Assembly (NCBI RefSeq): GCF_016905445.1
Contig: NZ_JAFEXF010000031.1
Location: forward strand, 1 to 47,356
Source of the DNA: Streptomyces sp. G44
GTDB taxonomy: Bacteria; Actinomycetota; Actinomycetes; Streptomycetales; Streptomycetaceae
Reading direction: 5' to 3'
Length of the DNA stretch: 47,356 nucleotides
In this document: in pieces, positions 8,066 to 16,146 of the stretch
Layout of the letters: each line of letters begins with the position of its first letter
Numbering within the stretch: position 1 is the stretch's first letter
Notes under the pieces: generated by a model
Database searches by the model: none
What the model was told of the DNA's origin: nothing
The model's input: the letters and a program-made list of their open reading frames with translations, nothing else
Made by a program: the position numbers and the translations under genes

Positions 8066-8911
8066 TCAGCGGGCGGTCGCGCGGAGGCGGCGGTAGCGGG
8101 CCAGCAGGGCGGCGCCCCCGAGGAGGAAGGCGCCGGCGGCGGCCCCGAGGCCGAGCAGGGTGGCGGGACCGGTCTGTGCGAGCTGCTCGATCGGTTCGGG
8201 CCGCGCGGTGGACGGCTCCCGGGAGCCGTCCGGGGTGCCGGAGGCGTCAGGGGAGTCCGGGGCATCGGACGCGACGGCGAACCCGTAGTCGTTGGAGTCG
8301 CCCACCCAGTCGCTGTCGTTCTCCCTGCGCTGCACCAGCGCGGCCGACGCCACGACGCGGTTCGGCAGGGCGTCGGGGGTGAAGGCGAGGCGGACCCGGA
8401 CGGTGACGGTACGGCCGGGGCCGACGGTGAACCCGGGGAAGCCGTCGTCGAGGACGCCGACGTTCTCGTCCTGGTCGGTCCGCTCGAACGGCACGGCCCG
8501 CCAGCGCGTCCCGTCGTGGAACTCCAGCCGGATCTGCTCCGGCAGCAGCGGCTGCCGCTGGCCGACGAGGACCAGGATCGGGTGGACGCCGGCGCAGGCC
8601 TCGTCCGTGGCGTTGGCGAGACCGATCGTCCACTCCTGCCGGGGGCCGCCGGGGCGGTAGGCGTCGGGGCCCTCGTGGATCCGCGTGTCGAGGGGGAAGT
8701 CGACGCGGTCGGCCGGGGCGCAGCTCGGCGGCGGCACCTCGGCGGCCCTCTGACGGCGCACCTGCGGGGCGGCCCCGGGCGCCTCGGCGACGGCGGGTGC
8801 GGCGGCGGCGGTGGACGCGAGGGCGGTGGCGAGGGTGCTGACGAGGCCGGCGACAAGGCTCGTGGCGACTGTGGTGGCGACGCCGGAGGGGGGAGAACTG
8901 CGGAATCGCAT
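8066..8911 (-). CDS. Sortase-dependent surface protein with LAQTG sorting signal
   Basis: A 281-residue secreted protein. The N-terminus holds a signal peptide (MRFRSSPPSGVATTVATSLV onward, cleavage likely after ALASTAAAAPAVA). The central ~150 residues form a beta-rich domain of unknown function with a possible CAP...EACAG cysteine pair. The C-terminus carries LAQTG, a hydrophobic helix and an RYRRLRATAR tail, the layout recognised by actinobacterial class E sortases (LAxTG). It should be covalently linked to peptidoglycan. Start at ATG 8911 with an AAAGG Shine-Dalgarno; the open frame upstream is only the repeat array. Confidence 0.85.
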   Translation of the reverse strand: MRFRSSPPSGVATTVATSLVAGLVSTLATALASTAAAAPAVAEAPGAAPQVRRQRAAEVPPPSCAPADRVDFPLDTRIHEGPDAYRPGGPRQEWTIGLANATDEACAGVHPILVLVGQRQPLLPEQIRLEFHDGTRWRAVPFERTDQDENVGVLDDGFPGFTVGPGRTVTVRVRLAFTPDALPNRVVASAALVQRRENDSDWVGDSNDYGFAVASDAPDSPDASGTPDGSREPSTARPEPIEQLAQTGPATLLGLGAAAGAFLLGGAALLARYRRLRATAR

Positions 8912-9840
8912 GACAGACCTTTGCTGGGCTGAACACCGGGTCGTTCCCGCCGGGGGCGGAGTCGGCACCGCCGGGGGCGTTCGCACGGCCAGGCGTAAGG
9001 GGGCGGGACTTTCGTACGCCGGGAAGGGCGGGCGGGGTTGTGGGGTGCCGGGAGAGGCGGGGGATGGTGGGGTCCATGGGGTTCGAGGAGCGGGTGGCGC
9101 GGGCGAACAGTGCTGGTGCGGGGCGGACGGCGGACGGCGGACGGCGGTGAAGCCGACGAAGCAGGGACGGCGGACCATGCCGGCGGTGAGCCGGCGTGAC
9201 ACGGACGGGCGACGGCGACAAGCCGACGCCACACGGACGGCGGACAGCGACGGCATGACGGGCCGACGCGACACGGACGGACGGCGGACAGCGACGGCGC
9301 GGCGGGCCGACGCGACACGGACGGACGACGGCAACAAGCCGACGCCACACGGACGACGAACAGCGACGGCGCGACGGGCCGACGCCACACGGACGGACGA
9401 CGGCAACAAGCCGACGCCACACGGACGACGAACAGCGACGGCACGACGGGCCGACGCCACACGGACGGACGACGGCAACAAGCCGACGCCACACGGACGA
9501 CGAACAGCGACGGCACGACGGGCCGACGCCACACGGACGGACGACGACGACAAGCCGACGCCACACGGACGACGAACAGCGACGGCACGACGGGCCGACG
9601 CCACACGGACGGACGACGGCAACAAGCCGACGCCACACGGACGACGAACAGCGACGGCGCGACGGGCCGACGCGACACGGACGGCGGACAGTAACGGCGA
9701 CGGCGACGGCGGTGAGCCGGCACGGTCGCGGGCGGGCTGGCCGGTCGCACCGGTCATGGCCGCGACCCTCCCACGCCCTCACGGCCGCACCGCGGCGCCA
9801 CCCCCCGGTAGGTCCGATCGGACGGTGCGGAACCCCACGA
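8912..9840. other. 929-bp non-coding gap between surface-protein and ROK genes
   Basis: No convincing gene is present. All frames are open over long stretches because the array repeats with a period divisible by three and has no stops, but the translations are Arg/Thr/Asp-rich low complexity. About 8912-9198 holds the promoter side of the LAQTG gene. From about 9120 the sequence becomes a run of CGGACGGCGGACGG-type motifs, passes into the 72-bp array, and ends in a short unique stretch after the ROK stop codon. Confidence 0.6.
9199..9720. repeat. Tandem array of 72-bp repeats
   Basis: Five nearly identical 72-bp units start at 9315, 9387, 9459, 9531 and 9603 and end at 9674. One diverged unit starts at 9199 and a truncated 44-bp unit at 9271; a degenerate tail follows to about 9720. 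Each unit is a composite of a 32-bp and a 40-bp half, both beginning ACACGGACG and ending CCGACGCC. The five units differ by only a few substitutions, such as GACGGCGCG versus GACGGCACG. Both sides carry GGCGGTGAGCCGGC (near 9182 and 9706). There are no spacers, so it is not a CRISPR array. Confidence 0.9.
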
Positions 9841-10995
9841 TCAGTCGAGATCCCGCCCGGTGCGATTGGCCGGCGGCGCCGCGTCCGCGCGGCCGAACAG
9901 GGGCGCGAGCACCAGCTGGGCGGCGCCCTCCGCGACTCCGCGCGCCCCGCCGGAGGCGAGGGCGACGGGCACCTCCGCTCCCCCGCCGCCCCGCCGGACG
10001 CGCTCGGCGACGACCGCGCCCACCCCGCGCACGAACAGCTCCGGGGCGGCGAACACCGTCCGCCCGCCGAGCAGCACGCGGTCGACGTCGAGCAGCCCCA
10101 CGAGGTTGCCCGCGGCGGTGCCGAGGACCCGCGCGGCCTCGTCGAGGTCGCCGCGGGCCACGGCCGCGAGGCACAGCGCCTCGACGCACCCCCGGTCACC
10201 GCACTCACAGAGCGGCCCGTCCAGCCGCAGCACCTGATGGCCGAACTCGCCCGCTCCGGTCCGGGCGCCGCGGTGCAGGGCGCCGCCGAGCACGAGCCCC
10301 GCGCCGAGCCCGGTGCCCAGATGCAGATAGGCGAAGGAACCGGAGGCGTCGTCGCCCGCGAGGGCCAAACCGAGGGCGGCGGCGTTGGTGTCCTTGTCCA
10401 CGACCACCGGCAGCCCGAGCCGCCCCGCCAGCGCGTCCCGCAGCGGAAACCCGTCCCATTCCGGGAACCCGGTCACGCGCCGCAGCACCCCCTCCGCGTG
10501 GTCCAGCGGCCCGGGCAGCGCGACCCCCACGCCCCCGGGCCCCGGCGCCGCGCCCTCTCCCCGACCCGCCAGGAGCCCCCGCACCTCCCCGGCCGCCGCC
10601 TCCACGACCGCCTCCGCTCCCGCGCCGAAGTCCAGCGGGGCGCGGCGCTCGGCGACCACCGTGCCGGTCAGGTCGACGAGGACCGCCCGCAGTTCGTCGC
10701 GGTCCAGGTGGAGGCCGACCGCGTGGCCCGCCTCGGGCACCAGGCGCAGGACCGTGCGCGGCTTGCCGCCCGTCGAGGCGCGGCGGCCCGCCTCCGCGGC
10801 CAGCCCCTCGGCCCGCAGCCGGGCGGTGATCTTGCTGACGGCCTGGGGGGTGAGCCCGGTGCGCTCCGCGAGCTCCAGGCGGCTGATGCCCTCCTCGCCC
10901 GCCGCGCGCAGCAGATCGAGCACCAGCGCGGCGTTGTGGCCGCGCAGCGCCGGCAGGTTCACTCCGGAGTTCGCCCTGTTCACGTACGACTTCAC
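9841..10995 (-). CDS. ROK-family transcriptional regulator / sugar kinase homologue
   Basis: A 384-residue NagC/XylR-type ROK protein. Residues ~10-75 are a MarR-like winged helix (LAERTGLTPQAVSKITARL). The rest is the ROK fold: VVVDKDTNAAALG (catalytic-Asp region), YLHLGTGLGAGLV (phosphate binding), GAGEFGHQ, and the zinc motif CECGDRGC. GTG 10995 is chosen because VKSYVNRANSGVNLPALRGHN is a typical ROK start; the extra codons upstream run into the divergent promoter. It faces away from the sugar-type oxidoreductase at 11052, which it may control in response to a sugar. Confidence 0.88.
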   Translation of the reverse strand: MKSYVNRANSGVNLPALRGHNAALVLDLLRAAGEEGISRLELAERTGLTPQAVSKITARLRAEGLAAEAGRRASTGGKPRTVLRLVPEAGHAVGLHLDRDELRAVLVDLTGTVVAERRAPLDFGAGAEAVVEAAAGEVRGLLAGRGEGAAPGPGGVGVALPGPLDHAEGVLRRVTGFPEWDGFPLRDALAGRLGLPVVVDKDTNAAALGLALAGDDASGSFAYLHLGTGLGAGLVLGGALHRGARTGAGEFGHQVLRLDGPLCECGDRGCVEALCLAAVARGDLDEAARVLGTAAGNLVGLLDVDRVLLGGRTVFAAPELFVRGVGAVVAERVRRGGGGAEVPVALASGGARGVAEGAAQLVLAPLFGRADAAPPANRTGRDLD

Positions 10996-11025
10996 CGGGC
11001 CATTGTGCCGCCCGCTTGCACTTTG

Positions 11026-11038
11026 GCAACAGCGTTGC
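11026..11038. promoter_or_regulatory. Inverted repeat in the ROK / Gfo-Idh-MocA divergent promoter
   Basis: GCAAC-AGC-GTTGC is a perfect 5-bp dyad with a 3-base centre, located in the 56-bp gap between the two divergent starts. Its place over both promoters fits a ROK operator. Binding is inferred. Confidence 0.4.
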
Positions 11039-11051
11039 TTAAGTGGAACGC

Positions 11052-12155
11052 ATGACTGCGACTCCAACTCCGACGACCGGTACCGGCACTCCCCTCCGCG
11101 TCGGCCTCGTGGGGTACGGCCTCGCGGGCTCCGTCTTCCACGCCCCGCTGATCGCCGCCACCGAGGGCCTGGTCCTCGACACGGTCGTCACGTCCAACCC
11201 CGAGCGGCAGGCCCAGGCCCGCGCCGAGTTCGGCGACGGTCTGCGCTGCGCGGCCTCGGCCGACGAGCTGTGGGACCGGGCGGACGGACTCGACCTGGTC
11301 GTCGTCGCGTCCCCCAACAAGACCCACGTGCCGCTCGCCACGGCCGCCCTCAAGGCGGGCCTGCCGGTCGTCGTCGACAAGCCGGTCGCGGGCACGGCCG
11401 CCGAGGCACGCGAGCTGGCCGCCCTCGCCGACGAGCGCGGACTGCTCCTCTCCGTCTTCCAGAACCGCCGCTGGGACAACGACTTCCGTACGCTGCGGCG
11501 GCTGCTCGCGGACGGCGAGCTGGGCGACGTATGGCGCTTCGAGTCCCGTTTCGAGCGGTGGCGGCCCCGGCCCAAGGGCGGCTGGCGCGAGTCCGGGGAC
11601 CCGCGCGAGATCGGCGGTCTCCTCTACGACCTGGGCAGCCACGTCGTCGACCAGGCCCTGGTCCTCCTCGGCCCGGCCGCGAGCGTCTACGCCGAGTCGG
11701 ACGTGCGCCGCCCCGGCGCGCAGGCCGACGACGACACGTTCATCGCGATCACCCACACGAACGGCGTCCGCTCGCACCTGTACGTGAGCGCCACCACCGC
11801 CCAGCTCGGCCCCCGCTTCCGGGTCCTCGGCTCGAAGGCGGGGTACGTGAAGTACGGCCTGGACCCCCAGGAGGCGGCCCTGCGCGAGGGCAGGCGCCCC
11901 GCCACGCAGGACCCGTGGGGCGTGGAGTCGGAGACGCTGTGGGGCCGGATCGGTTCCGGGGAGTCCCCGCCGACCGGCGGCGGCCGTCCCGTGCCGACGC
12001 TGCCCGGCGACTACCCCGCGTACTACGCGGCGGTCGCCGACGCCCTGCGCGGCAGGGGCGAGAACCCCGTCACCGCGCTCCAGGCCGCCGCGGCCCTGGA
12101 CGTCCTGGAGGCGGCCCGCCGCTCGGCCCGCGACGGTGTGACGGTGACGCTGTGA
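11052..12155 (+). CDS. Gfo/Idh/MocA-family NAD(P)-dependent oxidoreductase
   Basis: A 367-residue oxidoreductase. The nucleotide-binding fold begins LRVGLVGYGLAGSVFHAPLI (GxGxxG), and the family's EKP motif is present as VVDKPVAGTAAEA with Asp replacing Glu. A second conserved region is GGLLYDLGSHVVDQAL with the catalytic-site Asp/His, followed by the C-terminal beta-sheet domain. Such enzymes oxidise sugars, inositols or similar polyols. ATG 11052 is preferred over GTG 11043 by analogy. It overlaps the next gene by 4 bp (GTGA). Confidence 0.88.
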   Translation: MTATPTPTTGTGTPLRVGLVGYGLAGSVFHAPLIAATEGLVLDTVVTSNPERQAQARAEFGDGLRCAASADELWDRADGLDLVVVASPNKTHVPLATAALKAGLPVVVDKPVAGTAAEARELAALADERGLLLSVFQNRRWDNDFRTLRRLLADGELGDVWRFESRFERWRPRPKGGWRESGDPREIGGLLYDLGSHVVDQALVLLGPAASVYAESDVRRPGAQADDDTFIAITHTNGVRSHLYVSATTAQLGPRFRVLGSKAGYVKYGLDPQEAALREGRRPATQDPWGVESETLWGRIGSGESPPTGGGRPVPTLPGDYPAYYAAVADALRGRGENPVTALQAAAALDVLEAARRSARDGVTVTL

Positions 12156-12631
12156 CCGCCGCGCCCCCCTCCATAGAGCAGCTGGAGGCGCAGGAGCGCC
12201 GCCTGGTCCTGCCCCGCTTCACGTACGACGACGCGTGGGCGCTCGGCTCGCTCCTGGTGGAGCTGGCCCGCGAGCGCCGCGCCCCGGTGGCGGTCGACAT
12301 CACCCGCGGCGGCCAGCAGCTGTTCCACGCGGCGCTGCCCGGCTCGACCCCGGACAACGACGCCTGGATCCACCGCAAGCGCCGCGTCGTCGAGCGCTAC
12401 GGCTGCTCGTCGTACCTGGTCGGCTCCCGCTTCCGCGCCAAGGGCACGACCTTCGAGGACTCCTCCCGCCTGGACCCGGACACGTACGCGGCGCACGGCG
12501 GGGCGTTCCCGATCGCGGTCGAGGGGGCGGGAGTCATCGGCACGGTGACGGTGTCGGGGCTGCCGCAGGTGGAGGACCACGCGCTGGTGGTGGAGGCGCT
12601 GGAGCGGTTCCTGACGGGCCCGGCCGCGTAG
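12152..12631 (+). CDS. Heme-degrading-domain / UPF0303-type protein
   Basis: A 159-residue protein of the GlcG/HbpS-like (DUF336, UPF0303) fold, recognised from ARERRAPVAVDITRGGQQLF, the central NDAWIHRKRRVVERYG segment and the Gly-rich end VEGAGVIGTVTVSGLPQVED. Members have been called heme-degrading or cobalamin-adenosyltransferase-like, but UPF0303 function is unproven. It starts at GTG 12152, coupled to the oxidoreductase stop, so both form one transcript and it may act on or protect the same pathway. A weak hairpin GTAGCGC...GCGCTAC at 12628-12661 lies after the stop. Confidence 0.75.
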   Translation: MTAAPPSIEQLEAQERRLVLPRFTYDDAWALGSLLVELARERRAPVAVDITRGGQQLFHAALPGSTPDNDAWIHRKRRVVERYGCSSYLVGSRFRAKGTTFEDSSRLDPDTYAAHGGAFPIAVEGAGVIGTVTVSGLPQVEDHALVVEALERFLTGPAA

Positions 12632-12658
12632 CGCGTATCGGGCCCGGCAGCGCAGGCG

Positions 12659-13516
12659 CTACGCCGCCTTGAGCTCCTGCCGCTGCCGCCCCAGCCCCTC
12701 GATCTCCAGCTCCACGACATCCCCGGCCCTCAGATACGGCTTCGGCTCGGGCTGCCCCATGGCGACGCCCGCCGGCGTACCGGTGTTGATGACGTCACCG
12801 GGGTAGAGCGTCATGAACTGGCTCACGTAGCGCACCACTTCCGCCACGGGGAAGATCTGCTCGGCGGTCGTGCCGTCCTGCTTCAGCTCGCCGTTGACCC
12901 AGAGCTTCAGGGAGAGCGCCTGCGGGTCGGGGACCTCGTCGGCGGTGACCAGCCACGGGCCGAGCGGGTTGAACGTCTCGCAGTTCTTGCCCTTGTCCCA
13001 GGTGCCGCCCCGCTCGATCTGGAACTCCCGCTCGGACACGTCGTGCGCCACCGCGTACCCCGCGACGTGCGCGAGCGCCTGCTCGTGCGACTCCAGGTAG
13101 CGCGCCGTGCGACCGATGACCACGGCGAGCTCGACCTCCCAGTCGGTCTTCACCGACTTGCGCGGCACCAGCACCGTGTCGTCCGGGCCGATCACCGTGT
13201 CCGCCGCCTTGAAGAAGACGACGGGCTCGGCCGGCGGCTCGGCGCCCGTCTCGCGGGCGTGGTCGTGGTAGTTCAGCCCGATGCACACGACCTTGCCGAT
13301 CCGCCCGACCGGCGGCCCGACACGCAGACCCTCCGCCGACAGCGCCGGCAGCACCCCGGCGCCCGCGGCGGCCCGTATCCGGTCGAGCGTGCCCGCGTCG
13401 GAGAGCAGCGCCCCGTCGATGTCCGTGACGAACCCGGACAGGTCGCGCAGGGTCCCTTCGGCGTCGAGCAGCGCGGGGCGCTCCGCCCCGGCCGTACCGA
13501 CTCGCAGCAGCTTCAT
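12659..13516 (-). CDS. Fumarylacetoacetate hydrolase (FAH) family protein
   Basis: A 285-residue FAH-fold enzyme. The catalytic/metal region is visible: KVVCIGLNYHDHARETG, EPVVFFKAADTVIGP, and the metal ligands in DWEVELAVVIGR; the C-terminus has DVINTGTPAGVAMG. The family includes fumarylpyruvate hydrolases, ureidoglycolate lyases and 2-keto-4-pentenoate hydratases, so the substrate is open. ATG 13516 has GGAG nine bases upstream. It converges with the UPF0303 gene and lies 182 bp downstream of the YidC gene on the same strand, a gap long enough for its own promoter. Confidence 0.88.
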   Translation of the reverse strand: MKLLRVGTAGAERPALLDAEGTLRDLSGFVTDIDGALLSDAGTLDRIRAAAGAGVLPALSAEGLRVGPPVGRIGKVVCIGLNYHDHARETGAEPPAEPVVFFKAADTVIGPDDTVLVPRKSVKTDWEVELAVVIGRTARYLESHEQALAHVAGYAVAHDVSEREFQIERGGTWDKGKNCETFNPLGPWLVTADEVPDPQALSLKLWVNGELKQDGTTAEQIFPVAEVVRYVSQFMTLYPGDVINTGTPAGVAMGQPEPKPYLRAGDVVELEIEGLGRQRQELKAA

Positions 13517-13698
13517 GGTCGAACTCCATTCCTTCGGTAGCCCGGCCGATGGATGCGGCCATCGGAGGTCAGGGGTTGGTCGATCCTCCAAGGTTGCCGT
13601 CCGCTCCGCAATACCCCGTTCACGTACTGGACCCTTACCGGGCGGTAGCCAAGAGGCGGTGAGGAGCCAGCAAGGCGGCCGTAATAGGGCGTTACCCG

Positions 13699-14499
13699 TC
13701 ACCCGGCCGCGGCCGCCAGCGGGGCGCCGCCCGGCATGTCCCGGTACAGCACCGCCCGCTCGACCGCGCTCCAGGCCGTGCTGGTCACCACGTACAGCGC
13801 GGCGGCCAGCGGCACCACGGCCACCGTGAACAGAGTCATGAACGACAGCAGCGGCATCACCTTCGTCATGGCGGCCATGCCCGGCACCTGCGGGTCACCG
13901 GCCGACGACGGCTGCGCGATCGCGGCCATCTGCCGCTTGGTGCGCACGTAGTTGAACGTGGCGACCGCCGCGACGACGGCGAACAGCGCCAGGTAGACCA
14001 GGCCCGGCGCCCCGAAGACCCCGCCGTCGGCCAGTGCGTCGGTCCACCGGCCGCCCAGGGGCGCGGCGGAGAGCGTGTGGCCGAGCAGCCCGTTCGCCTC
14101 GCCGCCGATGCTGGAGCTGGAGAAGAGGTGGTACAGCAGGAAGAACGCGGGCGCCTGCAACAGGCTCGGCAGGCAGCCGGAGAGCGGCGAGACCTGCTCC
14201 TCGCGATGGAGTTCGAGGACCGCCTCCTGGAGCTTCTCCGGGTTCTTGGCGTGCTTCTTGCGCAACTCCGCGATCCGCGGCGCGAGCTTGGCGCGCGCCT
14301 TCTGGCCGCGGGCCGAGGCGCGCGACAGGGGGTGGACGAGGAGTCGTACGCAGGCGGTGAAGAGCACGATCGCGGCGGCGGTGGCCGAGGAGTGGAAGAG
14401 GGGGTCGAGCAGGTCGGCGAGGTTCTCGACCAGCCCGGCGAACCCGGACATGAAGGCGGAGAAGGAGTCGGACAGGGGGTCGGGCAGGAAGTCGAACAT
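13699..14499 (-). CDS. yidC: YidC/Oxa1-family membrane insertase (second copy)
   Basis: A 266-residue polytopic membrane protein. The conserved core is visible: ALxLFTACVRLLVHPLSR (first segment with its positively charged cleft), QKARAKLAPRIAELRKKH, the cytoplasmic helical hairpin, LLQAPAFFLLYHLFS, and a late segment VMPLLSFMTLFTVAVVPLAAALY. It lacks the large periplasmic domain and is shorter than the rnpA-linked YidC, which marks it as an accessory paralogue. ATG 14499 follows GGAGGGCTCC. The DUF6412 gene lies 112 bp upstream on the same strand. Confidence 0.88.
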   Translation of the reverse strand: MFDFLPDPLSDSFSAFMSGFAGLVENLADLLDPLFHSSATAAAIVLFTACVRLLVHPLSRASARGQKARAKLAPRIAELRKKHAKNPEKLQEAVLELHREEQVSPLSGCLPSLLQAPAFFLLYHLFSSSSIGGEANGLLGHTLSAAPLGGRWTDALADGGVFGAPGLVYLALFAVVAAVATFNYVRTKRQMAAIAQPSSAGDPQVPGMAAMTKVMPLLSFMTLFTVAVVPLAAALYVVTSTAWSAVERAVLYRDMPGGAPLAAAAG

Positions 14500-14611
14500 G
14501 GCGGAGCCCTCCGAGGGTCTCGTCGTGCCGGGAGTGGAGGCGATGGCAGACAGCGATCGCGTCGGCATGACGACCCGCGAGGGGCGGTGGTGCGGTGGGT
14601 GGTGCGATCCC

Positions 14612-14935
14612 CTACGCGGCGGCCGTCAGGAGGGGACGGCCGGGCGCTCGGGGGCGCCTGCGGCCCCGGGCGTCGGGGTCGCGCTGGGGCAGGAAGGCGG
14701 TGCGGCGTTCACGGTCGCGGATGGCCGTACGCACGCGGGTGCGGGGTACGACGGGCGCGCAGCGCGCGGCGATCACGGAGCAGACGACGAGGGCGGAACC
14801 CGCGGCGGCGGTCGCGGCGAGAGCGACGGCGGCGGTCAGGTTGCCGGTGTCGACGAGGACGACCTCGACGAGCAGGAGGAGAAGGAGCAGGGCAGGACGC
14901 GCGGCGGTTCGCCACGTACGGATGAGCTCGCGCAC
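14612..14935 (-). CDS. DUF6412 small membrane protein
   Basis: A 107-residue protein starting MRELIRTWRTAARPALLLLL, with two hydrophobic segments (about 14-30 and 34-56) followed by a basic, Pro-rich tail RGRRRPRAPGRPLLTAAA. I recognise it as the small protein that commonly precedes a YidC paralogue in Streptomyces. No function is known. The position upstream of the insertase gene suggests it is a partner or client. Family recall is from memory; the two membrane segments and the conserved basic stretch RTAIRDRERRTAFLPQRDPD are what the sequence shows. Confidence 0.75.
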   Translation of the reverse strand: MRELIRTWRTAARPALLLLLLLVEVVLVDTGNLTAAVALAATAAAGSALVVCSVIAARCAPVVPRTRVRTAIRDRERRTAFLPQRDPDARGRRRPRAPGRPLLTAAA

Positions 14936-15003
14936 GGTCTTCCCCCTCTCCGCAGCCGGCTGTTCTTATCCGTTGCCGGGTCGCCCCGCAACAGGATCGG
15001 ATG

Positions 15004-15058
15004 GACGGCATCGGTTGTACAGGATCGTTTATACAGGATCGGTATACGGCATCCGTCT
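15004..15058. repeat. 14-bp tandem repeats upstream of DUF6412-yidC
   Basis: Four head-to-tail 14-base units can be aligned, two close copies (TGTACAGGATCGTT, TATACAGGATCGGT) flanked by two degenerate ones. A further ACAGGATCG sits at 14992. The spacing puts the copies about 1.3 helical turns apart. They lie in the AT-richer gap between the sortase 3' end and the DUF6412 start, where a promoter is expected, so a regulator array is plausible. Confidence 0.5.
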
Positions 15059-15158
15059 CGATCGGCTGACGGAGGCGTCGGGGCCCGGTCAGGGCCCGGC
15101 TGACCGGATCCGTAGGTTCCGGACCGAGTCCGGGGGCCCGGCGGGGCCGCACCGAGGC

Positions 15159-15998
15159 CTACCGGGGCCGCATGGACCGCAGGGTTCCCCACACGACGAG
15201 CCGGTACGTGGAGGTGTACTCGGGGGTGCAGGTGGTGAGCGTGATGTAGTACCCCGGCGCGCGGTACCCGTGCCCGCCGCGCACCTCACTGCGCGGCACG
15301 CTCCGGATGACGCCTCCGTCCCGGGCGGACGTCCGCGCCAGCCGCTTGTCGACGACGTACGTGTAGACGGCACTCCGGGTCTCGACCCGCAGCTCGTCCC
15401 CTCGCCGCAGCCGGTTGATGTACCGGAAGGGTTCGCCGTGCGTGTTGCGGTGCCCGGCGAGGGCGAAGTTGCCGGCCTGGCCGGGCTGGGCGGTGCGGGG
15501 GTAATGCCCGACGTATCCCTGATCGAGGACGCCGCCCTTGCTGACGCCTTCGGCGACGGGGACGCGGACGCCGATCCGGGGGATGCGGAGGATGGCGTAG
15601 GCCTGGTCCCAGCGGGGAGCGGGATCGCCGGTGCGTACGGAGGCCTCACCGGAGGCCCCGCCTGAGGCCCCGCCGCCCGGGGAAGAGGAACCCGAGGGCG
15701 GCGCGGATGACGAGGACGGCGAAGGGACCGGAGGCTGCGGCGGAGAGGAAGAAGACGAGGCCTCCCGCCCCTCCGCAAGGGACGACTCCCCCCACTCCTC
15801 CTCAAGGGCCTGGACCGTGCGCTCGGCGGCGGCACGGGCCTGCCGGTTGGTCCACCACAGCTGATGGACGACGAACAGCAGGAGCACGAGCCCCAGCGTG
15901 ACGGCGGCCTCGGCCCCGCCCCACAGCACCCGCGCCCCGAGGGAGCGCCGGGCGCCGCGCCCCTGCTGCACCACCGGAACAGGAACCCGCTTCCGCAC
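15159..15998 (-). CDS. Class E sortase
   Basis: A 279-residue transpeptidase anchored by one N-terminal membrane helix (about residues 33-49), then an acidic and Ser/Pro/Gly-rich linker (66-121) and the sortase barrel. Catalytic residues are His184 (ALAGHRNTHG), Cys258 (TLTTCTPEYT) and Arg267 (TYRLVVWG). The TLTTC context and the Tyr in NxxYINRL-type sequence fit class E enzymes that act on LAxTG proteins. The start is GTG 15998 with a GAGGGGG upstream. A likely substrate, the LAQTG protein at 8066-8911, is in the same window. Confidence 0.9.
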   Translation of the reverse strand: MRKRVPVPVVQQGRGARRSLGARVLWGGAEAAVTLGLVLLLFVVHQLWWTNRQARAAAERTVQALEEEWGESSLAEGREASSSSSPPQPPVPSPSSSSAPPSGSSSPGGGASGGASGEASVRTGDPAPRWDQAYAILRIPRIGVRVPVAEGVSKGGVLDQGYVGHYPRTAQPGQAGNFALAGHRNTHGEPFRYINRLRRGDELRVETRSAVYTYVVDKRLARTSARDGGVIRSVPRSEVRGGHGYRAPGYYITLTTCTPEYTSTYRLVVWGTLRSMRPR

Positions 15999-16146
15999 AA
16001 CGCCCCCTCACGCTCCCCGACGCCGACGGCCGCCCGGAGGATAGGCGCTGCCTCGGGAACAATCCATGGCCGGGCCAGGGGCAGCCGGGACCGTCCACCG
16101 AACTGGCCCTCCTGCAAGAGGCCCGCTCGGCAGTACGGTGTCCCGT

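Noticed and set aside
9199..9720. CRISPR array
   Set aside because: Repeats are directly adjacent with no unique spacers, unit of 72 bp, and no cas genes.
8811..10829. A 672-codon open frame through the 72-bp array
   Set aside because: Open only because the repeat period is a multiple of three and GC-rich sequence lacks stops; Arg-rich on both sides and antisense to the ROK gene.
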